A DNA stretch of 64,000 nt, taken from assembly GCF_008710285.1 (NCBI RefSeq), contig NZ_VYQF01000006.1:1-64000 (forward strand), given 5' to 3'. Of the stretch, positions 50,661-58,967 are shown in pieces. How positions within the stretch are numbered: position 1 is the stretch's first letter; the number at the start of each line of letters is the position of its first letter. The notes beneath the pieces are model-generated. The model was given only the letters and a program-made list of their open reading frames with translations, was not told the DNA's origin and ran no database searches. This stretch comes from Ginsengibacter hankyongi (GTDB lineage Bacteria; Bacteroidota; Bacteroidia; Chitinophagales; Chitinophagaceae). The position numbers and the translations under genes were made by a program.

Positions 50661-52835
50661 TTATTCAATTATGCCAAAATCATTTTGTTCATTTTTCAAT
50701 TTTTCTAATGCAATATCTTTCACGTCTGCAACAGCGCTGCCGGCAAGCATTTTATAAATATTATAGGCAAAAAATAAATGAGAAACCCACATAAGGCTGC
50801 CGCCAATGGCACGCCAAAGCCAATAGGGCGCCATGAAAACGACCCCGTCAATAAATGGTTTCCCCTGCATCCACATCATCCCTTTAATGGTACTTCCATA
50901 CATTAACGGCACAGTATAAAATAGTAAGCCTATTAATGCTAACCAGAAATGTGCGCCTACCGTTATCTGGGGTGGCTCTTTGCCGGTTATTCTCGGCACA
51001 ACTGCGTATATGCCTGCCCATACAAAAAAACAAATGATGCCGTACATGGTAAGATGCGAGTGAGCTACCGTAAAATCAGTAAAGTGCCAATATAAATTGG
51101 CGGTTCGAAAAGCTTCCGCAGTTCCCTGCATAGATCCTGTAAAATAAAACAGGATCCCCACCAGGAAAAAGGGTAAGGTATAGCTGCCGGCTATTTTATA
51201 CCATGCACCTTTAAAGGTCATCAGGAAATTAGTAGTACCGGCCACAACGGGAATTATCATGCCTGCACTTCCTGCAATAGCAACCGTTTGCAACCACCAT
51301 GGAATAGCACTGAATACAAAATGGTGCGTGCCAATCAATGTATAAAATAATATCTGTGTCCAAAATGCAAGAATACCCAGGCTATATGAATAGATAGGTT
51401 TGTTCAATTGCTGCGGCAACATGTAATAAACAATACCCAGGGTAAATAGCATAAACCACATGCCTACCCCCTGGTGCATATAGTACCCCTGCACAATAGT
51501 ATCGCCCAGGCCGTTTGACCAAAAAGGAATATAAGCTACTAATACAATAATTATCGCAAATATTACCGCAGCAATCATATACCAATTGGAAATATAAATT
51601 TCTTTAGTTTTTCTTTTAGCAACGGTTTGCAGAAAATTAATTAACGTCAATACCAACCCGATGGCAAATAATAACATTACCGGCCAGGTATATTCACGGT
51701 ATTCGCCACCGCTATTATTAATGCCTGCCATAAGGCAAAGCGTTCCGGCCACCACTGAAGCATTAATAAGGATTAAAGTGAGCCAGCCCTTTTTAATACT
51801 GGCAAGAGAAGTATTACTAACGGTAGGTACAATGTAATAACCAAGTCCCAACATACCCAACGATGCCCATCCCCAAAAAACTACATTTGTGTGAACGGGC
51901 CTGAGCCGGCCAAAACTTAACCAACTCAAGTGGTCAACGTCGGGTGCCACGAACTTAATACCAAGATATTCCCCTATAGTAGTTCCAAATAAAAGCCAGA
52001 ACGTGGCACAGCCAATATACCACAGGATCAGTCTAGACAACTGTGCATCTATATTAGGTCGTTTCAATGCTTTTTTCTTTATGGCAACTACCGGCAGGGT
52101 GCTGTTAGTATTTATATTGATCAAACCTTTTTCATCTTCCGCTTTCAATTGACCGGACAACTCGTTATTAAGTAACTTATAATCCAGCGCAGCCTTGCGT
52201 TTTATTAAAGTTTCTTCTATAGTATCATCGGGCAATATTTTCAGAAATGCGGCTAGCTTTTCGGCCTCTTCAATGTTTTGTTTACGATTGTATTGTTTAA
52301 TAACATTTTTTACTTTGATAATCATTAAAACAATACCCAACAGGATAGGGATAAGGATTAAAATAATGGTAATGATAACACCTGTATTACCTAATATGGA
52401 AGCAATGTTTTTACCGGATGGTTGCGCATAAATGCTTTGGTTAAAAAGCAAGCTCACCGCTAAAAAAAACAAAATCAATAACATCTTATTAGCACCGTTA
52501 CCTGGCGTGTCATGTTGTTTTTTTTGATTTTGTTTATACTGTATAAATTCTTCTATTTGCTTACTATCCATGTTACTGATATATTGTTTCAGGCGGCCTT
52601 CTTCATCTCCCTGCTTTTTCTTTTTAGCCGTACTAATTGCCTCGGAAGTTTTTAGTTTTAGAAAAATTACCGCAGCCAAAAAAACTGTTACAACAATAAA
52701 CAGTATAATCATACCCCCATTATGAACAGCCACGAATGGTGCAGTCTTACCAACCGTTTGCGCTTTCAAAAGATCAGAAAAGCAAACGGATATCATAAAC
52801 ACTAATAATGATCTTGAAACAAACTTTGCGCACAT
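50661..52835 (-). CDS. cbb3-type cytochrome c oxidase subunit I (CcoN-like) with long N-terminal extension
   Basis: A 724-aa protein. Residues about 245-710 form the twelve-helix haem-copper oxidase: 'LRPVHTNVVFWGWASLG' (low-spin haem His), 'YYMHQGVGMW' (CuB His), 'PIYSYSLGILAFW' (the cross-linking Tyr of C-type oxidases), 'GTHHFVFSAIPWW' (CuB His pair), 'HFTDFTVAHSHLTMYG' (haem ligands). The first about 240 residues are an extension holding two similar units, each with a signal-like segment ending in AQ, one TM helix and a charged tail. O2 reduction with proton pumping is expected. The helix-VI Glu of NO reductases is absent. Confidence 0.9.
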   Translation of the reverse strand: MCAKFVSRSLLVFMISVCFSDLLKAQTVGKTAPFVAVHNGGMIILFIVVTVFLAAVIFLKLKTSEAISTAKKKKQGDEEGRLKQYISNMDSKQIEEFIQYKQNQKKQHDTPGNGANKMLLILFFLAVSLLFNQSIYAQPSGKNIASILGNTGVIITIILILIPILLGIVLMIIKVKNVIKQYNRKQNIEEAEKLAAFLKILPDDTIEETLIKRKAALDYKLLNNELSGQLKAEDEKGLININTNSTLPVVAIKKKALKRPNIDAQLSRLILWYIGCATFWLLFGTTIGEYLGIKFVAPDVDHLSWLSFGRLRPVHTNVVFWGWASLGMLGLGYYIVPTVSNTSLASIKKGWLTLILINASVVAGTLCLMAGINNSGGEYREYTWPVMLLFAIGLVLTLINFLQTVAKRKTKEIYISNWYMIAAVIFAIIIVLVAYIPFWSNGLGDTIVQGYYMHQGVGMWFMLFTLGIVYYMLPQQLNKPIYSYSLGILAFWTQILFYTLIGTHHFVFSAIPWWLQTVAIAGSAGMIIPVVAGTTNFLMTFKGAWYKIAGSYTLPFFLVGILFYFTGSMQGTAEAFRTANLYWHFTDFTVAHSHLTMYGIICFFVWAGIYAVVPRITGKEPPQITVGAHFWLALIGLLFYTVPLMYGSTIKGMMWMQGKPFIDGVVFMAPYWLWRAIGGSLMWVSHLFFAYNIYKMLAGSAVADVKDIALEKLKNEQNDFGIIE

Positions 52836-52842
52836 AATAAAT

Positions 52843-52868
52843 ATATTAATACCTTTTTATCTTTTGTT
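52843..52868. promoter_or_regulatory. Weak second Rrf2-type site before ccoN-like gene
   Basis: Read on the minus strand, this 26-bp stretch shares about 17 positions with the centre of the palindrome at 53353-53384 (AACAAAAGAT against AATAAAAGAC at the left half). It lies in the 46-bp gap between rrf2 and ccoN. It is imperfect and could be chance in AT-rich DNA. Confidence 0.3.
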
Positions 52869-52881
52869 TTATGAAAATTTT

Positions 52882-53319
52882 TTATTTCCGCCTCAGAAAA
52901 GTCAGTTTCTTTTCCAGTTTCTTGCTAAATTCTCCAATCCTGGCATCTTCCAACATATTATAAATATCTTCGCGTACTTTTTTAAATTCGTTATGAATAG
53001 GACATGGCTTGATCTCAGAACAGCTTTTAAGACCCAAGCCACAGCCGGTAAAAAGCTTATTACCATCAATTGCTTTTACGATATCTGCTAAAGAGCAATT
53101 TGATGACTCTTCTTCAAGGTAAAAGCCGCCGGTGGGGCCTTTTAAAGATTGAACTAATCCTTTACGGCTTAGATCCTGCAGAATTTTTCCAATAAAATAT
53201 TCAGGAGCATCAGTTGCCTTCGCGATTTCTTTTATGCCTACTTTGATACCCTTTTTTGATTTTTGGGCTATGAAAATCATCGCACGAATGGCGTATTCTA
53301 CGGTTTTTGAAAATATCAT
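52882..53319 (-). CDS. Rrf2-family regulator with three-cysteine cluster (NsrR/IscR-like)
   Basis: About 146 aa from the ATG at 53319 (MIFSKTVEYAIRAMIFIAQ), the normal Rrf2 start; the longer frame to 53367 is hydrophobic and lies over the operator. The winged helix is followed by 'GLVQSLKGPTGGFYLEE'. The Fe-S cysteines are C-x6-C-x5-C in 'CGLGLKSCSEIKPC'. Such proteins sense NO, O2 or Fe-S status. It is the first gene of the oxidase cluster, 46 bp before ccoN, and a large palindrome precedes it, so it likely autoregulates and controls the oxidase and haemoglobin genes. Confidence 0.9.
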   Translation of the reverse strand: MIFSKTVEYAIRAMIFIAQKSKKGIKVGIKEIAKATDAPEYFIGKILQDLSRKGLVQSLKGPTGGFYLEEESSNCSLADIVKAIDGNKLFTGCGLGLKSCSEIKPCPIHNEFKKVREDIYNMLEDARIGEFSKKLEKKLTFLRRK

Positions 53320-53333
53320 TTCTTTTACAAAGG

Positions 53334-53341
53334 CAAAGATA
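53334..53341 (-). promoter_or_regulatory. -7 box of the rrf2 promoter
   Basis: TATCTTTG on the minus strand fits TAnnTTTG exactly, 15 bp upstream of the rrf2 ATG at 53319. The expected -33 position falls at about 53361-53364 and reads TCTT, a weak match, inside the palindrome at 53353-53384. A repressor on the palindrome would therefore block this promoter. Confidence 0.5.
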
Positions 53342-53352
53342 AAAAAAAGAAA

Positions 53353-53384
53353 TCCAATAAAAGACATAAAAGTCTTTTATTGGA
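53353..53384. promoter_or_regulatory. Rrf2 operator: 13-bp perfect inverted repeat
   Basis: TCCAATAAAAGAC (53353-53365), spacer ATAAAA, GTCTTTTATTGGA (53372-53384). All 13 pairs match. It lies 33 bp upstream of the rrf2 start and overlaps the expected -33 region. There is no T-run following, and it sits at the head of the operon, so an operator is more likely than a terminator. Confidence 0.72.
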
Positions 53385-53426
53385 CAAAATAAATTATGAC
53401 AGTTTTATTTGAGAAATATTAATTTA

Positions 53427-53816
53427 TCATTCAACAAGTATCTTGCCTTTCATTACCTGGTGAATTGCACAAAAGTAATCAGCGCCCGATTGAACCACCA
53501 TCTTCCACGAATTACCTGCTGCTATATTGGACGAAGTCCATGCTTTTGTATTTTCTTCTGTTACGCAATGCGTCACCATATCATGATTTACCCAAACTAC
53601 GGTATCGCCTTTATGTACCGTAATTTCACCAGGATCAAACTTCATATCCTTAATTTCTATTGAATATACTTTATGCGCTGACGTTGTTGAAGAAGCATCC
53701 GTAGCAGTGTCTCCCGGAAGTCTGCCTCTTTCTTCCGGCGTACTGCAACTATTTAGAACGAATACAAGGAAGATATAAACAACGATTATTGTTCTCCGTC
53801 TTAGTTTTTTGTTCAT
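53427..53816 (-). CDS. Cupredoxin (plastocyanin-like) lipoprotein
   Basis: A 129-aa protein with signal peptide and lipobox LNSC (Cys24). The blue-copper site is visible: His in 'VVWVNHDMVTHCVTEE', and Cys-x2-His-x3-Met in 'YFCAIHQVMKGKILVE'. It is a periplasmic electron carrier or copper-binding protein that could pass electrons to the oxidase encoded downstream. It overlaps the DUF4142 gene upstream by 4 bp (ATGA at 53813-53816). Confidence 0.9.
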   Translation of the reverse strand: MNKKLRRRTIIVVYIFLVFVLNSCSTPEERGRLPGDTATDASSTTSAHKVYSIEIKDMKFDPGEITVHKGDTVVWVNHDMVTHCVTEENTKAWTSSNIAAGNSWKMVVQSGADYFCAIHQVMKGKILVE

Positions 53817-54349
53817 TTTCCAGCAAATTCTTTTTGTACCATTTCGGCATGATCTAAATGTGCTTTTAGCGTTGGCACAACATCTTGTAATAATTTTTTC
53901 AATTCCGCATTTTGGCTTTGTGGTATTAGCACTTTTTCCACTGTGCTGATAACGGTTTTGTGATAAGAAACTTCATTGTCTATATAAGCCTTATCAAAAG
54001 CTTTACCTGATTTGGCACTCAACTGTTTTTTTGTTTTTTCTGCGCCAGACATGAGTTTTTGACTAAGGGCATTATCCTTTGGGGTAACTCCTAATTTAGT
54101 AACCAATGCTACTGCCTGTTTAATTACAGCAGTGTGATCATCGCTCATGGTTTGAGCAAATTTCAGAACATCTGCATTCTTAGATTTTGCCTTGGCGATC
54201 GCCGCATAGTTAACATCTATTTGATTAGCAACCACAGCTACAGATGCTATTTCCGGATCAGTAAGTTTTGGAGTTACCTGTGCGTATGCAGATGCGAATA
54301 CCATCATAGCAAATACCATTACGGCATTAATTACTTTCATTTGTTTCAT
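53813..54349 (-). CDS. DUF4142 secreted helical protein
   Basis: A 178-aa protein with a signal peptide (MKVINAVMVFAMMVFASAYA, from the second Met; QVT follows). The mature part is helical with 'FAQTMSDDHTAVIKQAVAL' and 'DKAYIDNEVSYHKTVISTV', the DUF4142 pattern, a ferritin-like four-helix fold in the periplasm. The His residues of these helices may bind metal. It is coupled to the cupredoxin gene, so a copper or stress role is plausible. A sigma factor lies upstream. Confidence 0.9.
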   Translation of the reverse strand: MKQMKVINAVMVFAMMVFASAYAQVTPKLTDPEIASVAVVANQIDVNYAAIAKAKSKNADVLKFAQTMSDDHTAVIKQAVALVTKLGVTPKDNALSQKLMSGAEKTKKQLSAKSGKAFDKAYIDNEVSYHKTVISTVEKVLIPQSQNAELKKLLQDVVPTLKAHLDHAEMVQKEFAGK

Positions 54350-54448
54350 AATATTTTTTTTTAAAAGTTTGGGTGTACTTCAATAGAGTATCACACTGCA
54401 AAAAGGTTACAAAAAATGGAAAATTTAAAAAGGCAGGCGGTTTCTTTC

Positions 54449-55120
54449 TCACGAAAGTATTTTCTTCATTACTTCGTCCACTATCTTATCGCAATAGATA
54501 AGGTTGAATTCATAAATATCTTCAGGAGAGTATATCTTTTCTATTTCTTTGCGGAGCATCATTTTGGCACGGTTCAATCTCACTTTTACATTCGACGCCG
54601 TAATGTTCAACAGTTCAGCAGTGTCGGCAACGTTTAGCCCCGTTAGTTCTCTTAAGGTAAAAGTCATCCGGTAATCTTCAGGTAAATTCTTGAGAGCCCC
54701 CTCAATAACATTTTTTAATTCCTTATTTACAACAGACTTGTCGGGGTCGCTATGGTTGGTAGTTAAAAACATAGATCCGGAATTTTTGTTAATTGATATT
54801 TCTATAGCGGGCCTGTTACGATAACTAAGTTTTTGAGATTTATGATAACACTGGTTCAGCATTATTCTTATCACCCATGTTTTAAAAGAAGACCGGTGTT
54901 CAAATTTAGAGAGGCTTTGAAAACTGTTAATAAAAGCTTCCTGCATCAAGTCTTCAGTATCCTGGTGGTTATATCCATAGCCTCTGCCGGTTCGATAAAG
55001 ATCAGGGTTGTACCGCCTTATTAAAATTTCAAATAACTCCGTATTTCCCAACAAGATTTCCTTGATGACTGCGGAGTCAGGGTATTGCTCAATGTTTTTA
55101 TAAACAGCAGCATAATTCAT
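54449..55120 (-). CDS. ECF sigma factor (sigma-70 family)
   Basis: About 223 aa from the ATG at 55120 (MNYAAVYKNIEQYPDSAVI); 24 extra codons upstream are less likely coding. Region 2 is 'LFEILIRRYNPDLYRTGRGY' and 'TEDLMQEAFINSFQSLSKF'. Region 4 is 'LPEDYRMTFTLRELTGLNV' and 'DTAELLNITASNVKVRLNRA'. No anti-sigma gene is next to it. It lies upstream of DUF4142 and cupredoxin, which could be targets. Confidence 0.92.
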   Translation of the reverse strand: MNYAAVYKNIEQYPDSAVIKEILLGNTELFEILIRRYNPDLYRTGRGYGYNHQDTEDLMQEAFINSFQSLSKFEHRSSFKTWVIRIMLNQCYHKSQKLSYRNRPAIEISINKNSGSMFLTTNHSDPDKSVVNKELKNVIEGALKNLPEDYRMTFTLRELTGLNVADTAELLNITASNVKVRLNRAKMMLRKEIEKIYSPEDIYEFNLIYCDKIVDEVMKKILS

Positions 55121-55280
55121 AATATCGAATTTTATCTTGTGGATAACTCCTGGTGAATTAAGAGGTACCTCCAAACAAATTAGAGTAATCACGTAAGCGA
55201 AAGGTTACAGACATTCTGCTTTGTCTCAAATAAAAACGCCTCCCTCGTAAGGTGGCAAAATAATAATCAAAGAAAGGACT

Positions 55281-55907
55281 TCAACGAAAGTTATTCGCTT
55301 GTCCCAAAATTGTCTTGAACATTGGTGTTTCTATCACTTCTCTTATCGATTTTGGGGGTAATGGGTTTTTAGAATGTTCGTTCAGACTCAGCTGCAACCA
55401 TTTTACATCATGCCAGTTTCCAAGTTTATAAATGCCTTCATAGAAAATACCCACCTCCTGAAATCCCAGGTTTTTATGAAATACTTCACTCCTTGTATTA
55501 GGCAAAACCAGGCCGGCGAACACATTCACTATACCCTGGAGTTTAAGTATGTTGAATAACGCCTGGTACAGCGCTTTTGCAACGCCCCTGCCTTGGTGTC
55601 TTGATTCTACATAAATACTTGTTTCCGCAGACCATTGATGGCCGGCTGCCAACCTGTACCTCTTGGCCAAAGTATACCCTATTACTATATTATTTACTTC
55701 ACAGACTAATACCGGATAGTAATCGGCGGTATTTTTAATTTCCCTCGAAAAATCTTCCAGGTGCGGAACTTGATATTCGGGAGTTATAGTAGTTAACGTA
55801 ACGAAGGGTTTATAAAGTTCTAATACCTGGCCAATATCAGTGGCGGTTATGAGCCGTATAACAGGATTATTAGTCAAATCAATTTCGTTTTTATTAACAG
55901 GAGCCAT
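55281..55907 (-). CDS. GNAT N-acetyltransferase (phosphinothricin acetyltransferase-like)
   Basis: A 208-aa GNAT protein. The acetyl-CoA loop is 'VESRHQGRGVAKALYQALF' (Q/RxxGxG/A). Other blocks are 'YPVLVCEVNNIVIGYTLAK' and 'GLVLPNTRSEVFHKNLGFQ' with 'VGIFYEGIYKLGNWHDVKW', typical of the PAT/Bar group that acetylates amino groups of toxic amino acids or related metabolites. The substrate is unknown. The first 20 residues are extra compared with typical PATs. Divergent from the gene at 56146. Confidence 0.9.
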   Translation of the reverse strand: MAPVNKNEIDLTNNPVIRLITATDIGQVLELYKPFVTLTTITPEYQVPHLEDFSREIKNTADYYPVLVCEVNNIVIGYTLAKRYRLAAGHQWSAETSIYVESRHQGRGVAKALYQALFNILKLQGIVNVFAGLVLPNTRSEVFHKNLGFQEVGIFYEGIYKLGNWHDVKWLQLSLNEHSKNPLPPKSIREVIETPMFKTILGQANNFR

Positions 55908-56145
55908 AAGGTAAATATCGTTTCATTTTAATTTGAATTTTAAAGATAATTTTTTACTAGCTGCAATCATTTTAATGAGCTACTTTTTTAATGAGCGTAA
56001 GCGAAACAAGCAGAGGATTGCAAACTGCAACTCAGGAAATTGCCGCTTGACATATTTAAGAAAGATGATTCTGATAATTGAAATAATAAAGGTGATTGAG
56101 GCGTTAATTAAAAAGGCATACGTCCTGCTAATTAAAAACGCTGCA

Positions 56146-56625
56146 ATGAACATAAAAACCGGGGAACATAAAAAATACAGTTTCGAAAAATTTGCTTCCT
56201 CCGTAACAAAAGCAACGGGTGGAACTCCTGCATTCATGGTTGCCTTTTTTATAATATTAATATGGGGGGCTGCTGGACCTTTTTTTCATTATTCACAAAC
56301 CTGGCAAGCCATTATAAGCACCGGAACAACCATTACAACGTTTCTAATGGTTTTCCTAATTCAGAAATCGCAAAATAAAGATTCACTGGCCATACAATTG
56401 AAGCTAAACGAACTGGTGGCGGCCAACGAGTTTGCAAGTAACAGGTTGCTCAATGTGGAAAAAATGACGGAAGACGAATTAAAAGTTATCCATAAATATT
56501 ATTCCAAATTGAGTGAATTCACCAGGAATGATGAGACGATGATACAATCCCACTCAATTGATGAAGTTAGTGTTCTCCATGATTTTAAAAACGAAATGGA
56601 GCAGGAACTAAAAGATGCAGTATAG
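56146..56625 (+). CDS. Low-affinity iron permease family protein (YqiJ-like small membrane protein)
   Basis: About 159 aa from the ATG at 56146 (MNIKTGEHKKYSFEKFASS); the upstream part of the frame is rejected as non-coding because family members start like this. Two TM helices: 'PAFMVAFFIILIWGAAGPFF' and 'STGTTITTFLMVFLIQKSQ'. 'NKDSLAIQLKLNELVAANE' follows directly, a hallmark of the low-affinity iron permease family (PF04120). Transport has been shown only for fungal relatives, so the function here is uncertain. Confidence 0.85.
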   Translation: MNIKTGEHKKYSFEKFASSVTKATGGTPAFMVAFFIILIWGAAGPFFHYSQTWQAIISTGTTITTFLMVFLIQKSQNKDSLAIQLKLNELVAANEFASNRLLNVEKMTEDELKVIHKYYSKLSEFTRNDETMIQSHSIDEVSVLHDFKNEMEQELKDAV

Positions 56626-56766
56626 TTAATATAAATGGGGCTACGCTCCTTCAGCAACAGAATTTCGTTTACCCGTTATCGTTTTTCATCCAGGTAAAAT
56701 ATTTAATGGTACAGGTATACTTTTTTTTTAAACAATTCAGCATACCTGTACCAATTAAAATATATT

Positions 56767-57354
56767 TTAATCCTTCAGGCCGAGGTATGCTTTTACCTGG
56801 CTGTAATCATTCCAGTTAATCGTTTTTTTAGTTCCGCCAACTGACACAGGAAGAGCCGTTGTGCCACCGGGAATAAGAATATACCTGTATTGGAAATAAT
56901 GATAACCCCTCAATGAATCCGAGCTTACATCAGCTGTAGATAACAAGTTAATTAACTGGCTTTGGTAGTAAGGATTTATGATAGCCCCTGTAAACGCAAT
57001 ATCAGTAATTGGTAGCGGGAAAATAAGCTGGTCGTTAGCCGAGTCACTTCCTGCGTTTAGAAAAACCTTTATATCTCCTCTGTTTATGATAGAATCAACC
57101 AACTTAGGTGCAGAAATTTGCCCCAACCAACCGGTTGAATCGGCACCCACGAATTTTACATTTAGCCAGGGAGAATAAATTACATTGGCAGTGCCCGGGG
57201 CTCCGGTAGCGCCGGTTGATCCTGTAGGCCCCGCTGGCCCCTGCGCTCCCGTTGCACCAGCCGGCCCTGTTGGGCCTGTTTTAGAACATGAGGCAATTAT
57301 TACAATAACTGCTAATAATAAAATGACGCGAACGGTTAGAATTTTTTGTTTCAT
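56767..57354 (-). CDS. Collagen-like repeat lipoprotein
   Basis: A 195-aa lipoprotein. The lipobox is IASC (Cys23), then ten or so Gly-x-y triplets ('GPTGPAGATGAQGPAGPTG'), then a beta-rich domain of about 130 residues. Collagen-like lipoproteins of this layout are common in Bacteroidota, and the triplet region serves as a stalk. Function unknown. It is a single gene, convergent with nothing close. Confidence 0.92.
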   Translation of the reverse strand: MKQKILTVRVILLLAVIVIIASCSKTGPTGPAGATGAQGPAGPTGSTGATGAPGTANVIYSPWLNVKFVGADSTGWLGQISAPKLVDSIINRGDIKVFLNAGSDSANDQLIFPLPITDIAFTGAIINPYYQSQLINLLSTADVSSDSLRGYHYFQYRYILIPGGTTALPVSVGGTKKTINWNDYSQVKAYLGLKD

Positions 57355-57591
57355 TTTTTTTGGTTTAAAGTTTTTTTGGTACTACAATTAGCAATCAATT
57401 TAGTTAACTTTTGCAGAATATCTTCTAATAAATAAAATATTGTTTTAGTCATAGAAAATTTACTACGAGGTATCAATAGCTTGCTTAGAAAACCGATTCA
57501 TCTTTTAAAGAATAAATAGGGCGATATAATTATTGTATATAATGTAACCGAACTAAGCTCACATATATAAGATACAAGTATACCTTTCACT

Positions 57592-57599
57592 TACATTTG
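57592..57599 (+). promoter_or_regulatory. Probable -7 box of the SDR gene
   Basis: TACATTTG matches the Bacteroidota TAnnTTTG -7 consensus, 22 bp upstream of the SDR start at 57622. No good -33 TTTG is seen at the right distance, so this is tentative. The same TACATTTG string occurs at 58944-58951 before the TMEM175-like gene. Confidence 0.4.
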
Positions 57600-57621
57600 T
57601 GTTTTTTGAGCCACACACATT

Positions 57622-58359
57622 ATGAAAACAGTTTTTATTACAGGAGCTAATAAAGGTATTGGCTTTGAAACAGCAAAACAGTTTGCACAAAAAGATTACT
57701 ATGTCTATTTAGGAAGTCGCGATATCGGAAAAGGCATCCAGGCGATTTCAGAATTAAATAATGAGGGTTTGCAGAATGTTGAAACAATAGAAATTGATGT
57801 AAGCAATGATGCTTCCATAGAAAAAGCAAGTAAAACACTGGAAGAAAAAATCAGTAAGTTGGATATACTAATTAACAATGCAGGTATAAGAGGCGATTTT
57901 CCGCAATATCCTTCTACGGCAAATGTTGGTATGATTCGTAAAGTATATAACACAAATCTATTTGGCACTATAAAAGTTATTCAATCTTTTCTTCCACTCT
58001 TAAAACTTTCGCCAGCACCGAGAATAGTTAATATAACATCGGGGCTGGCATCATTAACCTTACACAACGATCCAGGCTGGAAATATTACCCCATTAAAGG
58101 TGCTGCTTATGGTCCTTCAAAAACGGCACTTAACGCGTATACTATTGCATTGGCTTATGAACTCAGGGATACACCTTTTAAGGTAAATGTGGTTGACCCG
58201 GGATATACTGCTACCGATTTCAATCAACACCGGCGAACAAAGGATGTAAGTGAAGCCGCTGCATTTATTATAAAGTATGCTACTATAGGCGATGACGGGC
58301 CGAGCGGAAAATATTTTAGTGATGATAATAATCCTCTTACTTTCGAAAGTCCATGGTAA
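57622..58359 (+). CDS. Short-chain dehydrogenase/reductase (SDR)
   Basis: A 245-aa classical SDR. Cofactor motif TGANKGIGFETA (7-18), 'LGSRD' for NADPH preference, NNAG (90-93), catalytic Ser in 'VNITSGLASL' and the Tyr-x3-Lys in 'AAYGPSKTALNAYTIAL'. The sequence resembles carbonyl reductase-like SDRs. The substrate cannot be told. It is a single gene with a good -7 box. Confidence 0.94.
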   Translation: MKTVFITGANKGIGFETAKQFAQKDYYVYLGSRDIGKGIQAISELNNEGLQNVETIEIDVSNDASIEKASKTLEEKISKLDILINNAGIRGDFPQYPSTANVGMIRKVYNTNLFGTIKVIQSFLPLLKLSPAPRIVNITSGLASLTLHNDPGWKYYPIKGAAYGPSKTALNAYTIALAYELRDTPFKVNVVDPGYTATDFNQHRRTKDVSEAAAFIIKYATIGDDGPSGKYFSDDNNPLTFESPW

Positions 58360-58426
58360 CCGAATCCAAGAAAAAACTATGAATAACGTGCCGTTGTATT
58401 TATAAATTAATGTCAAATAAATGTAC

Positions 58427-58729
58427 TTATTCTATTTTAATTCCAAGGCTGTCCAGTATTTCAAAGGCTTCCTCCGTTACAAACCAGGTAGGCTGGATAT
58501 TTCCGTTTATTTCATTGTCATTTTTATATTTAATAAGGCCCCTTGAAACTAAAGGCGAAAATGAACCGTCTATATCCGATTGCCCAAAGGGAATCCCGTT
58601 CAATTGTTTCTTACATGCCGACACCAGCGATGCGATCATTAATTTAGATAACGGTCTTTTAACAGGTTTTGAAAAATGGCCTTCATGTAATGGTATAACC
58701 TTCGATAAGGGTTTTTTCTTCATATTCAA
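58427..58729 (-). CDS. Hypothetical protein, 100 aa
   Basis: A small basic protein. 'KPLSKVIPLHEGHFSKPVK' at the start and a C-terminal part like a winged helix ('GLIKYKNDNEINGNIQPTW', 'FVTEEAFEILDSLGIKIE'). A DNA-binding role is a guess. It is convergent with the SDR gene. Confidence 0.6.
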   Translation of the reverse strand: MNMKKKPLSKVIPLHEGHFSKPVKRPLSKLMIASLVSACKKQLNGIPFGQSDIDGSFSPLVSRGLIKYKNDNEINGNIQPTWFVTEEAFEILDSLGIKIE

Positions 58730-58967
58730 ATAAAATATAATAATCAGACTTTATAAATGATGCCTGTCAATGCTTTAAATGACAAGTATCATCATGACTA
58801 AAAAATATTTTATACCGGTTCTGGCCGGAAGGGGTTAATTAAAGTGCAAGGTATCTTTCAGTATAAAAAATCAGCAGTATAGAGTACTACGGAAAGCACC
58901 ATAGCGGATGATTTTTATCATATATCAACCACGGGTGAAAATTTACATTTGTTAATAAATTAAAGCC

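Noticed and set aside
50661-52835. Nitric oxide reductase (NorB) as the identity of the CcoN-like protein
   Set aside because: The helix-VI segment reads HQGVG, without the glutamate four residues after the histidine that binds FeB in NorB, and the cbb3 cross-linking Tyr motif (PIYSYSLG) is present.
55933-56145. 71-codon upstream part of the iron permease-like frame
   Set aside because: Composition is unlike the rest and the family normally starts near the ATG at 56146.
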